From an uncultured Gemmatimonadales bacterium (GTDB lineage Bacteria; Gemmatimonadota; Gemmatimonadetes; JACCXV01; JAHWKZ01): a stretch of 64,000 nucleotides of DNA. The stretch is from the NCBI GenBank assembly GCA_947259315.1, contig CAMYLR010000011.1, positions 7,590 through 71,589 on the forward strand. Reading direction: 5' to 3'. Of this stretch, positions 38,882 through 51,923 are shown in pieces. Positions within the stretch are counted from its first letter, which is position 1. The number at the start of each line of letters is the position of its first letter. Below the pieces are notes generated by a model, which was not told the DNA's origin, made no database searches, and worked only from the letters and a program-made list of their open reading frames with translations. Both the position numbers and the translations under genes were made by a program.

Positions 38882-40191
38882 ACCGATTCTGTATTGCGCT
38901 AGCGCTGCTTTTAGCGGCGCCCACATTCGCGACCGCTCAGGAAGTGGCCGGACAGGAGTTCCCCGAGGTGACGCTGGCCGAGGCGTTGCGGCGAGCGGCT
39001 TCGCTCGACCCTAACTACGTCGCGGCGCTCAATGAAGTCGGCGACGCCAACTGGCGCCGGGTCGCCGCATACTCGGCGTTTCTCACCCCAGCGGTGAGCT
39101 TTCAGTCGACTTCGACGACGTTTAGCTCGGACATCTTCAACGTCGGTACGAACCGGCTGACCGATCGCATCGTAGACGCACGACTGAGTGCTAGCTACGA
39201 CGTTTTCCGGGGCGGCGGGAAGTTCTTTGATCTATGGAGTGCGCGGGCCGGGCTGAGGAGCGCACGGGCCAACGAGCGCCAGGCACGGTTCGAGAGCGCG
39301 CTTCAAACCGAGTCCGACTACTACGCGGTTGTCGCGGAGGAAGAGCTGACGCGGGTCGCGTCCGAGCGCGTGCGCCGCGCCGAGGAGCAACTCTCCGTCG
39401 CGCGGGCCCGCGTCGTCTCGGGAGCGGCGGTGCAATCGGACTCGCTACAGCTGTTCCTGGAGCTAACCCGTGCCCAGGTCGATCTGTTGCGTCAAGAAGC
39501 AAACCTGCGGGTGTCGCGATACCAGCTCGGTCGCCGTATCGGGGCCGACGGACCCGTCAACGCGGCTCCGCTCGATACGCTGCCGGCGCCATCGCTGCCG
39601 GTGTCCGAAGCGGAAGCAGTCGCTGAGGCGGTGCAAGGCAGTCCGCGCATCGTTCAAGCGCAGGCCGACGCTGCGGCTGCCAATTCGGCTTTCAAATCGG
39701 TCTGGTCGCAGTACCTGCCGAGTTTCACGTTCTTTACTCAATACACCGGTTTTGATGAATCGTTTTTCCCGGACGCGACCGAGCGAACGCTGTGGGGTTT
39801 TTCACTCGACATACCGATATGGGACAATGCCCAGCGTGAGCTGCGGCTATCGGAAGCGCGCACGACCAAAGCCATCACTCGCGCGCTACGTGACGATACC
39901 GAACGTGGTGTCGCGCGCGACGTCGTGGAGGCGTATCAGTTCTACGAGACCGCTCGGGCGGCGGCTGGATTGGCGATGACCGCGGTTGTCGTAGCGCGCG
40001 AGAATTTGCGCGTCCAGGAAGAGCGATACCGAGCTGGGGCGACGACGATCATCGATCTCATAACGGCTCAAGTCGATCTGGCGGACGCTGAGGCGGGCGT
40101 AGTTCAAGCGCGGCAGGAAACGCGGCTCGCACTGGCCGGTCTGGAGGCGATCCTAGGCCGGCGGCTGTTCCCGGACCGGGCCGCGCCATGA
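38878..40191 (+). CDS. TolC family outer membrane efflux protein
   Basis: signal peptide, coiled-coil OEP repeats, RYRAGATTIIDLITAQVDLADAEAGVVQARQ; overlaps the RND permease stop. Confidence 0.9.
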   Translation: MNRFCIALALLLAAPTFATAQEVAGQEFPEVTLAEALRRAASLDPNYVAALNEVGDANWRRVAAYSAFLTPAVSFQSTSTTFSSDIFNVGTNRLTDRIVDARLSASYDVFRGGGKFFDLWSARAGLRSARANERQARFESALQTESDYYAVVAEEELTRVASERVRRAEEQLSVARARVVSGAAVQSDSLQLFLELTRAQVDLLRQEANLRVSRYQLGRRIGADGPVNAAPLDTLPAPSLPVSEAEAVAEAVQGSPRIVQAQADAAAANSAFKSVWSQYLPSFTFFTQYTGFDESFFPDATERTLWGFSLDIPIWDNAQRELRLSEARTTKAITRALRDDTERGVARDVVEAYQFYETARAAAGLAMTAVVVARENLRVQEERYRAGATTIIDLITAQVDLADAEAGVVQARQETRLALAGLEAILGRRLFPDRAAP

Positions 40192-40223
40192 GCACGAACA
40201 ATAGATATGAGAGGGGACCCACG

Positions 40224-41342
40224 ATGGGGCTCGATAGGTTGACAATCATCGCGCTGACCGCCGCACTGACGGCGTGTGGTAGCGCGGAATCGAACGAAGG
40301 CGGTCCCGGCGGGGATGGTCCACCACCGATGCCGGTCGAGGTCGCGACCGCTCAGCAGGACACGGTGATCGACGAGCTGCTCGCGACAGGCCAGATCGAG
40401 GCCGTTCAGGCGATCGAGCTCAAACCCGAGGTCGAGGGGCGATTGGTTAGCATACTGGCCCGCGAGGGCGCGGTGGTCGGCCGCGGCACACCGCTGTTCA
40501 AGATCGATGACGCGGAGTTGAGTGCGCTGGTGGCGCAGCTCGAAGCCGAGCGCGACTTGGCGGACCAGGCGCTAAAGCGTACCCGCGACCTGCTGGAGCG
40601 CAACGCGTCATCGCAGGCCGATCTCGAAGAGGCCGAGGCGAACCAAAGAAGCACACAGGCTCAACTCGAGCTCCAACAGGTGAGGCTCGAGCGGACCGTC
40701 GTTCGCGCGCCGTTCGCCGGCACGGTTGGTGAGCGCCACGTCTCGATCGGTGATTACGTGACGACGTCGACGGCGCTGACGACGTTGCAGACGATCGATC
40801 CGCAACGAGCGGTGTTTCAGATTCCCGAGCGCCACGCCAACCGGTTGGCTCTCGGCCAAACAGTGCGGTTTCAAGTAGCGGCCGTTCCGGAACACGACTT
40901 TGTCGGTGAGGTCGACTTCGTCGACCCGCGAGTCCAGCTCCCGGGGCGTATGATCACCGTCAAGGCGAAAGTCCCTAACCCGGACCGCGAACTCAAGCCG
41001 GGGATGTTCATCGAGACCCGGCTGGCGATCGAGGTGCGGCCGCAAGCGATCGTGGTCCCGGAGGACGCGATTCTGCCGCTCCAAGGGGCGAACTACGTTT
41101 GGGTGATCGAAGAGGGGACGGCTTCGCGACGCGAGGTCGAATTAGGCGTCCGTGTGCCGGGCTTTGTCGAGGTCAGGGGTGGTGGCGTTCCGGCCGATGC
41201 CCAGGTCGTCGTCGGCGGTCTTGAGCGCCTTTCCGAAGGCGCGCCGGTCATGCCGATGCCTCCGGGCGGGATGGCTGCCGGTGGTGGTCCCGGCGGGCAG
41301 GTGCCTCCAGGCGACGAGGGCGAGAAGCCGCCCGAGCCGTGA
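40224..41342 (+). CDS. RND efflux periplasmic adaptor subunit (MFP), lipoprotein
   Basis: lipobox LTAALTACG; VEVATAQQDTVIDELLATGQIEAVQAIELKPEVEGRL; VRAPFAGTVGERHVSIGDYV. Confidence 0.92.
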   Translation: MGLDRLTIIALTAALTACGSAESNEGGPGGDGPPPMPVEVATAQQDTVIDELLATGQIEAVQAIELKPEVEGRLVSILAREGAVVGRGTPLFKIDDAELSALVAQLEAERDLADQALKRTRDLLERNASSQADLEEAEANQRSTQAQLELQQVRLERTVVRAPFAGTVGERHVSIGDYVTTSTALTTLQTIDPQRAVFQIPERHANRLALGQTVRFQVAAVPEHDFVGEVDFVDPRVQLPGRMITVKAKVPNPDRELKPGMFIETRLAIEVRPQAIVVPEDAILPLQGANYVWVIEEGTASRREVELGVRVPGFVEVRGGGVPADAQVVVGGLERLSEGAPVMPMPPGGMAAGGGPGGQVPPGDEGEKPPEP

Positions 41343-41436
41343 CCTGAAACCCAGACCCCCGTTCAATCGTATAACCCCAGTAATCGTCCGACCTTTCTCC
41401 ATCCGTGTCTACCAACAGCAACCGCGAGGGAAGCCG

Positions 41437-43686
41437 ATGCGCACCGCTTTTCTGTTCGTGTTCCTCATGCTGGCCGCCGTGTTCGTGGCGCCGGGTCTGC
41501 AGGCCCAAGGCGCGATCGAGGCGCCAGAGGGGTTCACGATGTATACGATACAGGGCCCTGGCATCAATGCGCCGCCGATGCCGTTCAAGATCGAGGGTGA
41601 CAAGTTCCTAGCGCCCGAAGGTGGGATGGTCACCATCACAGAGAGTTACCTCACCGAAGACCGGGTCGATTTCAAGATGCAGGTCCCAGGCGCCGATGTG
41701 CACTACGTCGGAGCACGCGATGGTGACGTGTTTGCCGGCTTTGGCTTCGTGCGCGAGGGGGATCAGCGTGACGTGGCGCCGGTCAGCTTTGTACCGGTAG
41801 GCGCAACCGCCACGATCCAGCCCGATCCATCGATCTTTGCGGCCGCGCCCGGGATCTCGCGCGTCGAGGTCGTGCCGGGTGAAGCCACGCTAGAACCTGG
41901 CCAGCCGCGCCGTTTCGTCGCCCGCGTGTACGACGAAGCCGGCAACGAGATCACCGACCCCGACGTCGAGTGGTTTGCCGGCGGTTCGCGGACGCGGATC
42001 GACACCGAAGGCGAGGTCGTATCGCTGGAGGCTGGCACGAAGCAGATCGTGGCGCTGGTTGATGGAGCGATCGGGATGGCCGAGATCACGGTGCTCAATC
42101 CGCAGATCGACTCGCTGACGATCTTCAACGACGTACCTGGTGAGCTGGCGGTTGGCAGTCAGGTGCCGCTCGAGCTGGATGCTATGAACTCGGTCAATCG
42201 TTGGGTGCTCGACCCCGAGGTCGAGATCCGTTCGAGTGCCCCGGACGTGGTAGCCATTGAAGGTCACACGCTGGTAGCGCGATCCCCGGGTCGGGCGACG
42301 GTCACGGTGCAAGCTGACAGGGCGATGGCTGAGTACGCGCTCAACGTCGTGCCGGGTGCGGGTGGTGCGCTGTCGATCGCTGGTGTGCCGGCTGGAGCTG
42401 TACGCACCGGCGATGTCGTCCAGTTATCATTGAATGAGGAACACGCTCACCCGGTGTGGTCGGTTTCGGAGCCCGGCGCCGAGGTGTACGCTGACGGTTC
42501 GTTCGTTGCCGAGCGACCGGGTCGCTACACGATCGTTGCGGTGTTGGGCGATCGGGTCGCGACCTCCTCGATCGAGGCCGAGTCGCGCGGCGTAGCTGGC
42601 AAGATCCACATCAACGGCCACGGCGTGAACACCGAGACGCACACGGCCGATCTGTGGCCCCAGAATTCCTACGTCTACGTGGGGACGCATCAAGCGAATC
42701 AGCTTCGCACGTATGACGTGTCGGATCCGTCGAACCCGGTGCTGACCGACCAGCAAGAGTTCGACGCGCGAGTGGTCAACGATGTGAAGGTCTCTGAAGA
42801 CGGCCGGTGGTTGGTAGCGACGCGCGAAGGCGCGGCCAACCGGCGTAACGGCATCCTTGTGTTCTCGCTCGAGAACCCGGCTCAGCCGGAGCTTGTCAGC
42901 GAGTACACCGAGACCCTGACATCTGGGGTCCACAACGTCTTTTGGGTTGGCGAGTTGGTGTACGCCGTTAACGATGGCACCGGTGACATGCACATCATCG
43001 ATGTGTCTGATCCGGTGAATCCAAAAGAAGTCGGTCGCTGGGGTCTCGAGGTCGAAGGCCGTTCGTTGCACGACGTCTGGGTCCAGGATGGCATCGCGCT
43101 TTTGTCGTACTTGCGGGATGGATTGGTGATCCTGGACGTTGGGGGAGGCGGTCAGGGTGGCACGCCGGCTGAGCCGGTGCAATTGAGCCGGATCTTCTAC
43201 CCGGGTGGCCCGACCCACTCCGCGATGCGGTATGGGGATTACGTCTTTGTCGGCGACGAAGATTTCAGCCTTCAGGGAACGGTACCGGCGGGTAGCGATC
43301 CGCGTGGACCGGTCCATGTGGTCGATGTCACCGATATTGCTGACCCGAAGTACGTAGCCCGCTACGAAGTGCCAGAGGCGGGCGCACACAACTTCTGGAT
43401 TGACGACGGCGTGCTGTACATCGGCTACTACCAGGGCGGGATTCGCGCCGTCGACGTAAGCGGTACACTGCGCGGTGATCTCTACGCTCAGGGCCGCGAG
43501 ATCGCGTACTTCTTGCCGGCCGCCGGGCCCGAGGATGCGAAGAAGCCGTATGAAACTCGCGTCTGGGGTGTGTTCCCGATGTTTGGCGACGGCTGGTCGG
43601 TGGTCGGCGACATGCTGTACGCGACCGACTACAACTCCGGGCTTTGGACATTCACCGTTGAGCTGCCGGAGAAGCCGATCTCGTAG
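41437..43686 (+). CDS. secreted Ig-like (Big_2-like) plus LVIVD-repeat protein
   Basis: signal peptide; VEVVPGEATLEPGQPRRFVARVYDEAGNEITDPDVEW Ig-like region; repeated DVSDPSNPVLT / DVSDPVNPKEVG / DVTDIADPKYVA units. Confidence 0.75.
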   Translation: MRTAFLFVFLMLAAVFVAPGLQAQGAIEAPEGFTMYTIQGPGINAPPMPFKIEGDKFLAPEGGMVTITESYLTEDRVDFKMQVPGADVHYVGARDGDVFAGFGFVREGDQRDVAPVSFVPVGATATIQPDPSIFAAAPGISRVEVVPGEATLEPGQPRRFVARVYDEAGNEITDPDVEWFAGGSRTRIDTEGEVVSLEAGTKQIVALVDGAIGMAEITVLNPQIDSLTIFNDVPGELAVGSQVPLELDAMNSVNRWVLDPEVEIRSSAPDVVAIEGHTLVARSPGRATVTVQADRAMAEYALNVVPGAGGALSIAGVPAGAVRTGDVVQLSLNEEHAHPVWSVSEPGAEVYADGSFVAERPGRYTIVAVLGDRVATSSIEAESRGVAGKIHINGHGVNTETHTADLWPQNSYVYVGTHQANQLRTYDVSDPSNPVLTDQQEFDARVVNDVKVSEDGRWLVATREGAANRRNGILVFSLENPAQPELVSEYTETLTSGVHNVFWVGELVYAVNDGTGDMHIIDVSDPVNPKEVGRWGLEVEGRSLHDVWVQDGIALLSYLRDGLVILDVGGGGQGGTPAEPVQLSRIFYPGGPTHSAMRYGDYVFVGDEDFSLQGTVPAGSDPRGPVHVVDVTDIADPKYVARYEVPEAGAHNFWIDDGVLYIGYYQGGIRAVDVSGTLRGDLYAQGREIAYFLPAAGPEDAKKPYETRVWGVFPMFGDGWSVVGDMLYATDYNSGLWTFTVELPEKPIS

Positions 43687-43796
43687 CACCAGCAGCATAT
43701 CACCTTTGGGGTCCAATCAATCGCGAGCCCCTGGGCCTGATCGGTCCGGGGGCTTGCGCGTTGTCGCCGCTCGCCCGGCTCCTTAGAATCGAGCCT

Positions 43797-46219
<2,423 letters not shown>

Positions 46220-46223
<4 letters not shown>

Positions 46224-46828
46224 GCCCGGCCGCGCGGGTCGCCGTCTTTGCCTCTGGTAGTGGCACGAACCTGGAGGCGCTGCTGACCGCGCTCGAGACT
46301 CACCCGGCTGCGGAGATCGCGTTGGTCGTTTCGGATCGCGACCGCGCGTTCGCCCTGGAGCGCGCGTCGCGTCGCGGCGTCGCTACCGCGATCGTGACCC
46401 CCGACGACTGGGGAGCGATCATCGAGTTGCTCGAAACGCACGCCATCGATTGGGTCGTTCTCGCCGGTTATCTGCGGATTATCCCGCCCGCCGTCGTCCA
46501 GCGTTATCGAGGGCGCATGCTCAACATCCATCCTGCGTTGCTGCCCAAATTTGGTGGTACCGGTATGTACGGGGAACGAGTTCACGCCGCCGTACTGGAG
46601 GCTGGCGAGTCGGAGTCTGGTGCGACCGTTCACCTGGTGGACGAGCTGTACGATCACGGCCCGATCGTCGCTCAGCGAAGGGTGAAGGTGCAACCCGACG
46701 ACACGCCCCAGCGGCTCGCCGCTCGCGTGTTGGAGGTCGAGCACGAGTTGTTGCCCGAGGTCGTAATCGCCGCCACCGAAGGGCGGATTCGGATCGAGGG
46801 TGATCGGGCTTGGATCACCGATGAGTAG
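46220..46828 (+). CDS. purN: phosphoribosylglycinamide formyltransferase
   Basis: VAVFASGSGTNLEALL...LAGYLRIIPPAVVQRYRGRMLNIHPALLPKFGG...GATVHLVDELYDHGPIV. Confidence 0.93.
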
Positions 46829-48398
46829 CGTCCGGCGCGCGCTGCTCTCGGTCTGGGACAAGACCGGAGTCGTCGAGCTCGGTCGCGGCTTGGCCGAGCG
46901 CGGCGTCGAGCTGATAGCCAGCGGGGGCACGGCCAGGGCGCTCGAAGAGGCTGGGCTCACGGTAACGTCGGTGGATCAGCTGACCGAGGCACCGGAGTTC
47001 CTCGGGGGTCGGGTCAAGACGCTGCACCCGGCGGTTCACGGCGCGATCCTGGCCCGCCGTGATAGTGAAGCCGACATGGCCGAGCTTGCCGCGCGTAGCA
47101 TCGCGCCGATCGATCTAGTGGTCGTCAACCTCTACCCGTTCGATGACGCCGAGACGCTGGGCGCGACTGACGAACCTGCCCGCACCGAGCTGATCGATAT
47201 CGGAGGCGTGACGTTGATCCGCGCGGCGGCCAAGAATTGGCGACATGTCACCGTTGTGACCGAGCCTTCGGACTACGAAGACTTGACCGCTCAGATGGCG
47301 GTGGAGGGAAAGATCGGAGTCGCTACGCGGCGTCGGTTGGCGGCCAAAGCGATGCGGTTGACCGCCTGGTACGATAGTCGGATTGCGGCCTGGATGTCGG
47401 AGGACGAGGACGGTTGGCCCGAGCGGTGGACGATCGGTGGTGAGCTCGTGGCCGAGTTGCGCTACGGCGAGAACCCGCATCAGGCGGCGGCGATCTACCG
47501 CGATCGACCGCCGCGCCCGGCTGATCTGACGGCGGTCGAGATTCTGCAGGGCAAAGCACTCTCGTACAACAACTACATCGATACCGAAGCCGCTCGGCGC
47601 GTGATCCGTGATCTACACGCGCTCGACCCCGCGCGTACCCACTGCGCGATTATCAAGCACACGATCCCGTGCGGGGTGGCGAGCGCCGACACCGCACTCG
47701 ACGCCTACACGCGAGCCCTAGCCGCGGATTCCGTGTCGGCTTTTGGCGGGATCGTGGCTCTGACCAGCCCGGTTGATGGATCTTTGGCCAGCAAGCTGGC
47801 CGAGCACTTCCTCGAGGTCGTCTACGCGCCCTCTTTCGATCCCAAGGCGAGCGAGGTACTGGCCAGCAAGAGAAACCTGCGATTGCTGGCCGGACCGGTT
47901 CCCGACTTTGACGAGACCGCCGGCGAGGTGCGGCGCGTCGGTGGTGGGCTTCTGTTCCAAGGGCCCAACCTGACGTGGCTGCCGGCCGGTGCCGAGGTCG
48001 ACGGAGAGCTCCACTGCCCGACCGCAGTTCAACCGACCGACGCTCAGTGGGAGGATCTCGTCTTTGCGTGGACGGTGTGTCGAGCGGTGGCTTCGAACGC
48101 CATCGTTCTCGCCAGTGAGTGCACCACGATCGGGGTCGGCGGTGGCCAGACGAATCGCGTTGGCGCGGTCGAGCTGGCGATCAAGTACGCCCGTCAGCTC
48201 GGCCATGAGACCGTCGGCGCGGTGCTCGCTTCGGATGGTTTTTTCCCTTTCGCCGACAACATCGAAGTTGCCGCTGGGGCCGGTGTCTCGGCGATCATCC
48301 AGCCCGGCGGCTCCCGGCGCGACGACGAAGTCATCCAGGCCGCTGACAGTGCCGGTATCTCCATGGTGCTGACCGGGATGCGACAGTTCCGACATTGA
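46821..48398 (+). CDS. purH: bifunctional AICAR formyltransferase/IMP cyclohydrolase
   Basis: [42 protein letters not shown]...[16 protein letters not shown]...[35 protein letters not shown]. Confidence 0.95.
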   Translation: MSSVRRALLSVWDKTGVVELGRGLAERGVELIASGGTARALEEAGLTVTSVDQLTEAPEFLGGRVKTLHPAVHGAILARRDSEADMAELAARSIAPIDLVVVNLYPFDDAETLGATDEPARTELIDIGGVTLIRAAAKNWRHVTVVTEPSDYEDLTAQMAVEGKIGVATRRRLAAKAMRLTAWYDSRIAAWMSEDEDGWPERWTIGGELVAELRYGENPHQAAAIYRDRPPRPADLTAVEILQGKALSYNNYIDTEAARRVIRDLHALDPARTHCAIIKHTIPCGVASADTALDAYTRALAADSVSAFGGIVALTSPVDGSLASKLAEHFLEVVYAPSFDPKASEVLASKRNLRLLAGPVPDFDETAGEVRRVGGGLLFQGPNLTWLPAGAEVDGELHCPTAVQPTDAQWEDLVFAWTVCRAVASNAIVLASECTTIGVGGGQTNRVGAVELAIKYARQLGHETVGAVLASDGFFPFADNIEVAAGAGVSAIIQPGGSRRDDEVIQAADSAGISMVLTGMRQFRH

Positions 48399-48432
48399 CC
48401 GCCGGATAGGCCACCCCTAAGTTCACGTACCG

Positions 48433-48690
48433 ATGGTAAAGACCAAAGCCCGTAAGCAAAAGCATCAATCCAAGGCGCCACCCAAGGGCCCGGCTTCCAA
48501 GCCCGCCCGGGCTCGGGCCGGAGCGCCAGCGGTTGCGTTCTCACGTATCAACGCGATCTACCTAGGCGCCGGTGCGGTGGCGATCGGGGTTGGGTTTTAC
48601 CTCCTCGCACAAGGCAGCATGGTATTGGCGCCGGTTCTGTTGGTCCTCGGTTACTGTGTGCTTCTGCCGATCGGTATAATCAAGAAGTAG
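48433..48690 (+). CDS. small basic membrane protein
   Basis: Lys-rich N-terminus and two hydrophobic segments; 85 aa. Confidence 0.6.
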   Translation: MVKTKARKQKHQSKAPPKGPASKPARARAGAPAVAFSRINAIYLGAGAVAIGVGFYLLAQGSMVLAPVLLVLGYCVLLPIGIIKK

Positions 48691-48793
48691 CCCTGTCGGG
48701 TCAATCTCACGCGAGGTCAGTGTGACGATTTGGCCGCAGGTTCTCAAGGACATCTGCCGCGAAAAGAACATCCACGTTTTGGAGTAGGGATCG

Positions 48794-50089
48794 TCACGAC
48801 GTAATCTCCGGCGACTGCTCGAGTGGGCGCACCATCGCGTCAGTTCCACGCGCGAAGATCCCCTCCCAATCGACCCTTCCTGTCAGCTGCATGAGCACGA
48901 AGAGTGTCAGGACCGCTCCGATCGTGACCGTCAAGCCAGTGTACCCCTCAAAGAAGAAGGCGTAGCTAAACAGCACCAAGAAGACGAATTGCGTGCCGCC
49001 GGCGTAAAACAGTGCTCGTCGCAACCCGCATACCAATCGTAGATAGCTCACGACCAACGTGATCGATACGGTGGACGCCAACGCGAACGCGATGTTGATG
49101 TCCAGATGATCGACCAGGTACGCCAAGAGGAGGTGAAACGCGAAGAACGCCGCCGACAGGAAGAAGTAATGCATTGGGTGGAGGTTGATGTGCTTGAGTG
49201 CGCCCAGCATGACCAGAACGGTAACGAAAAACAGTAGCGAGACCGGTGCGAAGAAAGTGATGCGAGCGGTCAGCGGACCGGGATTCAACCGGTTCGGCAG
49301 GTCAACCCCGATGTGCTTTCCACTGACCAGATTGTCAAACTGCCAGGCGAGCTTCCATCCCTGGTCTCTTTGCACCTTGTTGATCGGCGACAGCGTGCCG
49401 GGTGGGAAGTCGAAATCGCCGAAGTCGGTCGTCATCGTGAGCTCGAAATCCCGAACCGTCGAAACCCCACCAGCCGCGAAGTAGTAGTTCCAGGTGTCCA
49501 AGCCGCGGGAGGTGTATCCAACCTCGATGTCGGCCTCTGCGGCCGGCTCCAGCTCGGTCAAAATCCAGACGCCACGGTCGAGCTGATCGGCGGGTGGCGC
49601 CTCCTGACCGTTGACGCGGAACGAAAAGTCGTCGTACACCGAGTCCGAGGACGGAAACTTGAAAGCGACCTTGACCGGTCCGGCGACGTCGTCAGGTGTC
49701 CGGAATCGGTAACGGCCACGAAACTGCACGGTGTACGTGTCGTACCAAAGAAGGCCCTTGCGGCGATGTTCAAGCGCCAGATCGGCTCTTACGCGACTGC
49801 GGACTAGGGGGATCGAGATCGTTTCGCGGATCGTCTTCTCGACCTGGCGCTTTGTGACCCTTCCCTCCTCATCGGTTTCGATCACCTCCTCGGTGACTTG
49901 ACGCGGCAACTGATGCGAGACCGTGGGGGCGGCCTGGCCGTGAGCACCGCCCCAGAGGTGGGTCACAGCCTGCGAGAGCGCGTAATCGGAGCTGCCGGTT
50001 CGGTGTATGACCGACGCGCCCAGGGCGAACCAGGCGACAGCGGTGCAACCGAAGATGAAAGCGACGGCGAACAAACGGCGAACGGTCAA
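48794..50089 (-). CDS. CreD-like inner membrane protein
   Basis: TM-rich C-terminus with [36 protein letters not shown]...[37 protein letters not shown]. Confidence 0.75.
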   Translation of the reverse strand: MTVRRLFAVAFIFGCTAVAWFALGASVIHRTGSSDYALSQAVTHLWGGAHGQAAPTVSHQLPRQVTEEVIETDEEGRVTKRQVEKTIRETISIPLVRSRVRADLALEHRRKGLLWYDTYTVQFRGRYRFRTPDDVAGPVKVAFKFPSSDSVYDDFSFRVNGQEAPPADQLDRGVWILTELEPAAEADIEVGYTSRGLDTWNYYFAAGGVSTVRDFELTMTTDFGDFDFPPGTLSPINKVQRDQGWKLAWQFDNLVSGKHIGVDLPNRLNPGPLTARITFFAPVSLLFFVTVLVMLGALKHINLHPMHYFFLSAAFFAFHLLLAYLVDHLDINIAFALASTVSITLVVSYLRLVCGLRRALFYAGGTQFVFLVLFSYAFFFEGYTGLTVTIGAVLTLFVLMQLTGRVDWEGIFARGTDAMVRPLEQSPEITS

Positions 50090-50874
50090 CGGGTGCCTCC
50101 TTGGGTTACGTGAATCGGCCTGTGGCTTTGGTCATCGGTGGTTGCGTTTGGGAGTGCGCCAAACCGACGCTCACGACTCTGGAAATCGCCGACCGCAGCC
50201 TCCAAATCGGAATGTCGGAAGTCAGGCCAGAGCACCGGCGTAAAGTGGAGCTCGGCGTAGGCGCACTCCCAGAGCAAGAAATCACTCAGCCGTTGCTCAC
50301 CGCTGGTCCGAATCAGCAGGTCGACCGCGCGGACATCGGGAACAGAGTTGCTGGCAACCAGCAGCTGACGCTCGAGATCGCACTGTTGCGCATGACCAGC
50401 AGTGGGGAAATGACGCACCGCTTCGGCGATCACCCACCGGGACGAGTAATCGATCGCTATACGTACGAGCAGTCGAGAGCCAGTAGAGGTGGCTTTCTCG
50501 GCTCGCTTGACCGCGCGCAGGAGCTTGGGCTCGAGCCGATCGCGGCGTCCGATGACGTTCAGCCGTACTCCGTTTGCACGAAAGCGATCGATCTCGGCGT
50601 CTAGATGACGCTCGAATAGCTTCATTAGCGTTCGGACTTCCTCTGGTGGCCGGCGCCAGTTGTCGGCCGAGAAGGCATACAGAGTGAGGGTCCCGATGCC
50701 CAACGGCGGGGCGGATTCGACGACCCGCCGCACGGCGTCGACCCCGTTCACGTGCCCTGCGGTGCGAGGCAAGCCACGGCGCGCGGCCCAACGGCCGTTG
50801 CCATCCATGATTAGCGCGACGTGCAACGCGGCAGGGTCATGCCAAGTACTTGGTAATGCAAAGTTCATAGACAA
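50086..50874 (-). CDS. uppS: isoprenyl transferase (undecaprenyl diphosphate synthase family)
   Basis: [35 protein letters not shown]...[16 protein letters not shown]...[26 protein letters not shown]. Confidence 0.93.
   Translation of the reverse strand: MSMNFALPSTWHDPAALHVALIMDGNGRWAARRGLPRTAGHVNGVDAVRRVVESAPPLGIGTLTLYAFSADNWRRPPEEVRTLMKLFERHLDAEIDRFRANGVRLNVIGRRDRLEPKLLRAVKRAEKATSTGSRLLVRIAIDYSSRWVIAEAVRHFPTAGHAQQCDLERQLLVASNSVPDVRAVDLLIRTSGEQRLSDFLLWECAYAELHFTPVLWPDFRHSDLEAAVGDFQSRERRFGALPNATTDDQSHRPIHVTQGGTR
50843..50864. promoter_or_regulatory. operator-like palindromic motif, copy 1
   Basis: CAAGTACTTGGTAATGCAAAGT at the uppS start region; 21/22 identical to copy 2. Confidence 0.6.
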
Positions 50875-50880
50875 AAAAAA

Positions 50881-51246
50881 CTACTCCTCTCGCATAGCGT
50901 GAATCAGCGTCTCCATATGATCGAGGTACTGCTCGAGGGCCCGGCGGCCCTTGGCGGTCAGTTGGTAGACCGTTCGTGGAACGCGCGCCTCGAACCCCTT
51001 GCGACACGATACGTAGCCGGCGTCCTCTAGCTTGCGCGCGTGAACGCTCAGGTTGCCATCGCTCGTTTCTAGCAGGTCTCGAAGCTCGGTGAAAGACAAC
51101 GATGGATTGACGGCCAGCGCGCTCAGGATGCCTAGCCGCACGCGCTCGTAGACCAGCCGATCGAACTCGCCAGCCTTGGGATCCGCGAGATAGCCGGCGA
51201 TGCCGCGCAACGCTTGTTGTTTGCGACTCTCCTTCTTGTTTGCCAT
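50881..51246 (-). CDS. winged-helix transcriptional regulator
   Basis: YERVRLGILSALAVNPSLSFTELRDLLETSDGNLSVHARKLEDAGYVSCRKGFEARVPRTVYQLTAKGRRAL. Confidence 0.85.
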   Translation of the reverse strand: MANKKESRKQQALRGIAGYLADPKAGEFDRLVYERVRLGILSALAVNPSLSFTELRDLLETSDGNLSVHARKLEDAGYVSCRKGFEARVPRTVYQLTAKGRRALEQYLDHMETLIHAMREE

Positions 51247-51253
51247 CGCTCGC

Positions 51254-51868
51254 TTAGCCCCCATAACGCCTCACGATCAACGCACCAAAGACGAGGTGTA
51301 GGCCGCCGAAGCCGATCGCCAACAGCGGGTTTGCCCAACCGGCTGGTGTTGCCAATGCGATGAGACCCAAAACCATGAATCCTGCGCCCATGATCGGCAC
51401 CGGTCGAACCGAGAACATGCCGCCGGTAACCACGCCAACACCGTAGAGCAGCAACCACAACCCGGGAATCGGGGCCAGAACGCCGGCGCGATAGAGTGCG
51501 GCGGTCAGCGCAATGGCGGCGATCACCGGTGGCGTGAGGCCGAGCATGAAGCGTCGACCGACACCACGCGACAACCGTTCACCTCGGTGCTTGGCCTTCT
51601 GGTGCATAAAGACACCCCCGATCGTCGCCGCCAACAGTGCATCCAGGATCCAGAGCGGGAGCCACTGGTCGGTGAGATCGGGGGAAGAGACGAGTGCCGC
51701 GGTAGCCAGCGCCGAGACACCCATGACGATGCCGCCCCAACCGGGCACGGAGGTGAAAGCACGCGACGATTCCATCGTTTCGCGGATGTACTCGAGGTTA
51801 TCGATCGCCCTCGAGTGGAGGGCGACCGGTTCGTTGGGCTCGGACCGCAGAGGCTCAGACGCCGACAT
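51254..51868 (-). CDS. hypothetical multi-TM protein co-transcribed with the regulator
   Basis: multiple TM segments; start refined to MSASEP, 7 nt after a TACCCT -10. Confidence 0.65.
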   Translation of the reverse strand: MSASEPLRSEPNEPVALHSRAIDNLEYIRETMESSRAFTSVPGWGGIVMGVSALATAALVSSPDLTDQWLPLWILDALLAATIGGVFMHQKAKHRGERLSRGVGRRFMLGLTPPVIAAIALTAALYRAGVLAPIPGLWLLLYGVGVVTGGMFSVRPVPIMGAGFMVLGLIALATPAGWANPLLAIGFGGLHLVFGALIVRRYGG

Positions 51869-51875
51869 GAGCGTT

Positions 51876-51904
51876 AGGGTACCAAACTTGTACTCTAATG
51901 TCAA
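51876..51904 (-). promoter_or_regulatory. promoter TTGACA-N17-TACCCT
   Basis: minus strand; -35 overlaps the end of palindromic motif copy 2; the ATG follows the -10 by 7 nt. Confidence 0.6.
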
Positions 51905-51923
51905 GTACTTGGTATTGCAAAGT
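51902..51923. promoter_or_regulatory. operator-like palindromic motif, copy 2
   Basis: CAAGTACTTGGTATTGCAAAGT. Confidence 0.6.

Noticed and set aside
41152-41436. N-terminal extension of the 844-aa ORF
   Set aside because: Overlaps the RND adaptor coding region in another frame; the ATG at 41437 followed by a clear signal peptide is the better start.
42427-43716. 429-aa minus-strand ORF
   Set aside because: Antisense to the LVIVD-repeat protein; no recognisable motif; composition fits a shadow ORF.
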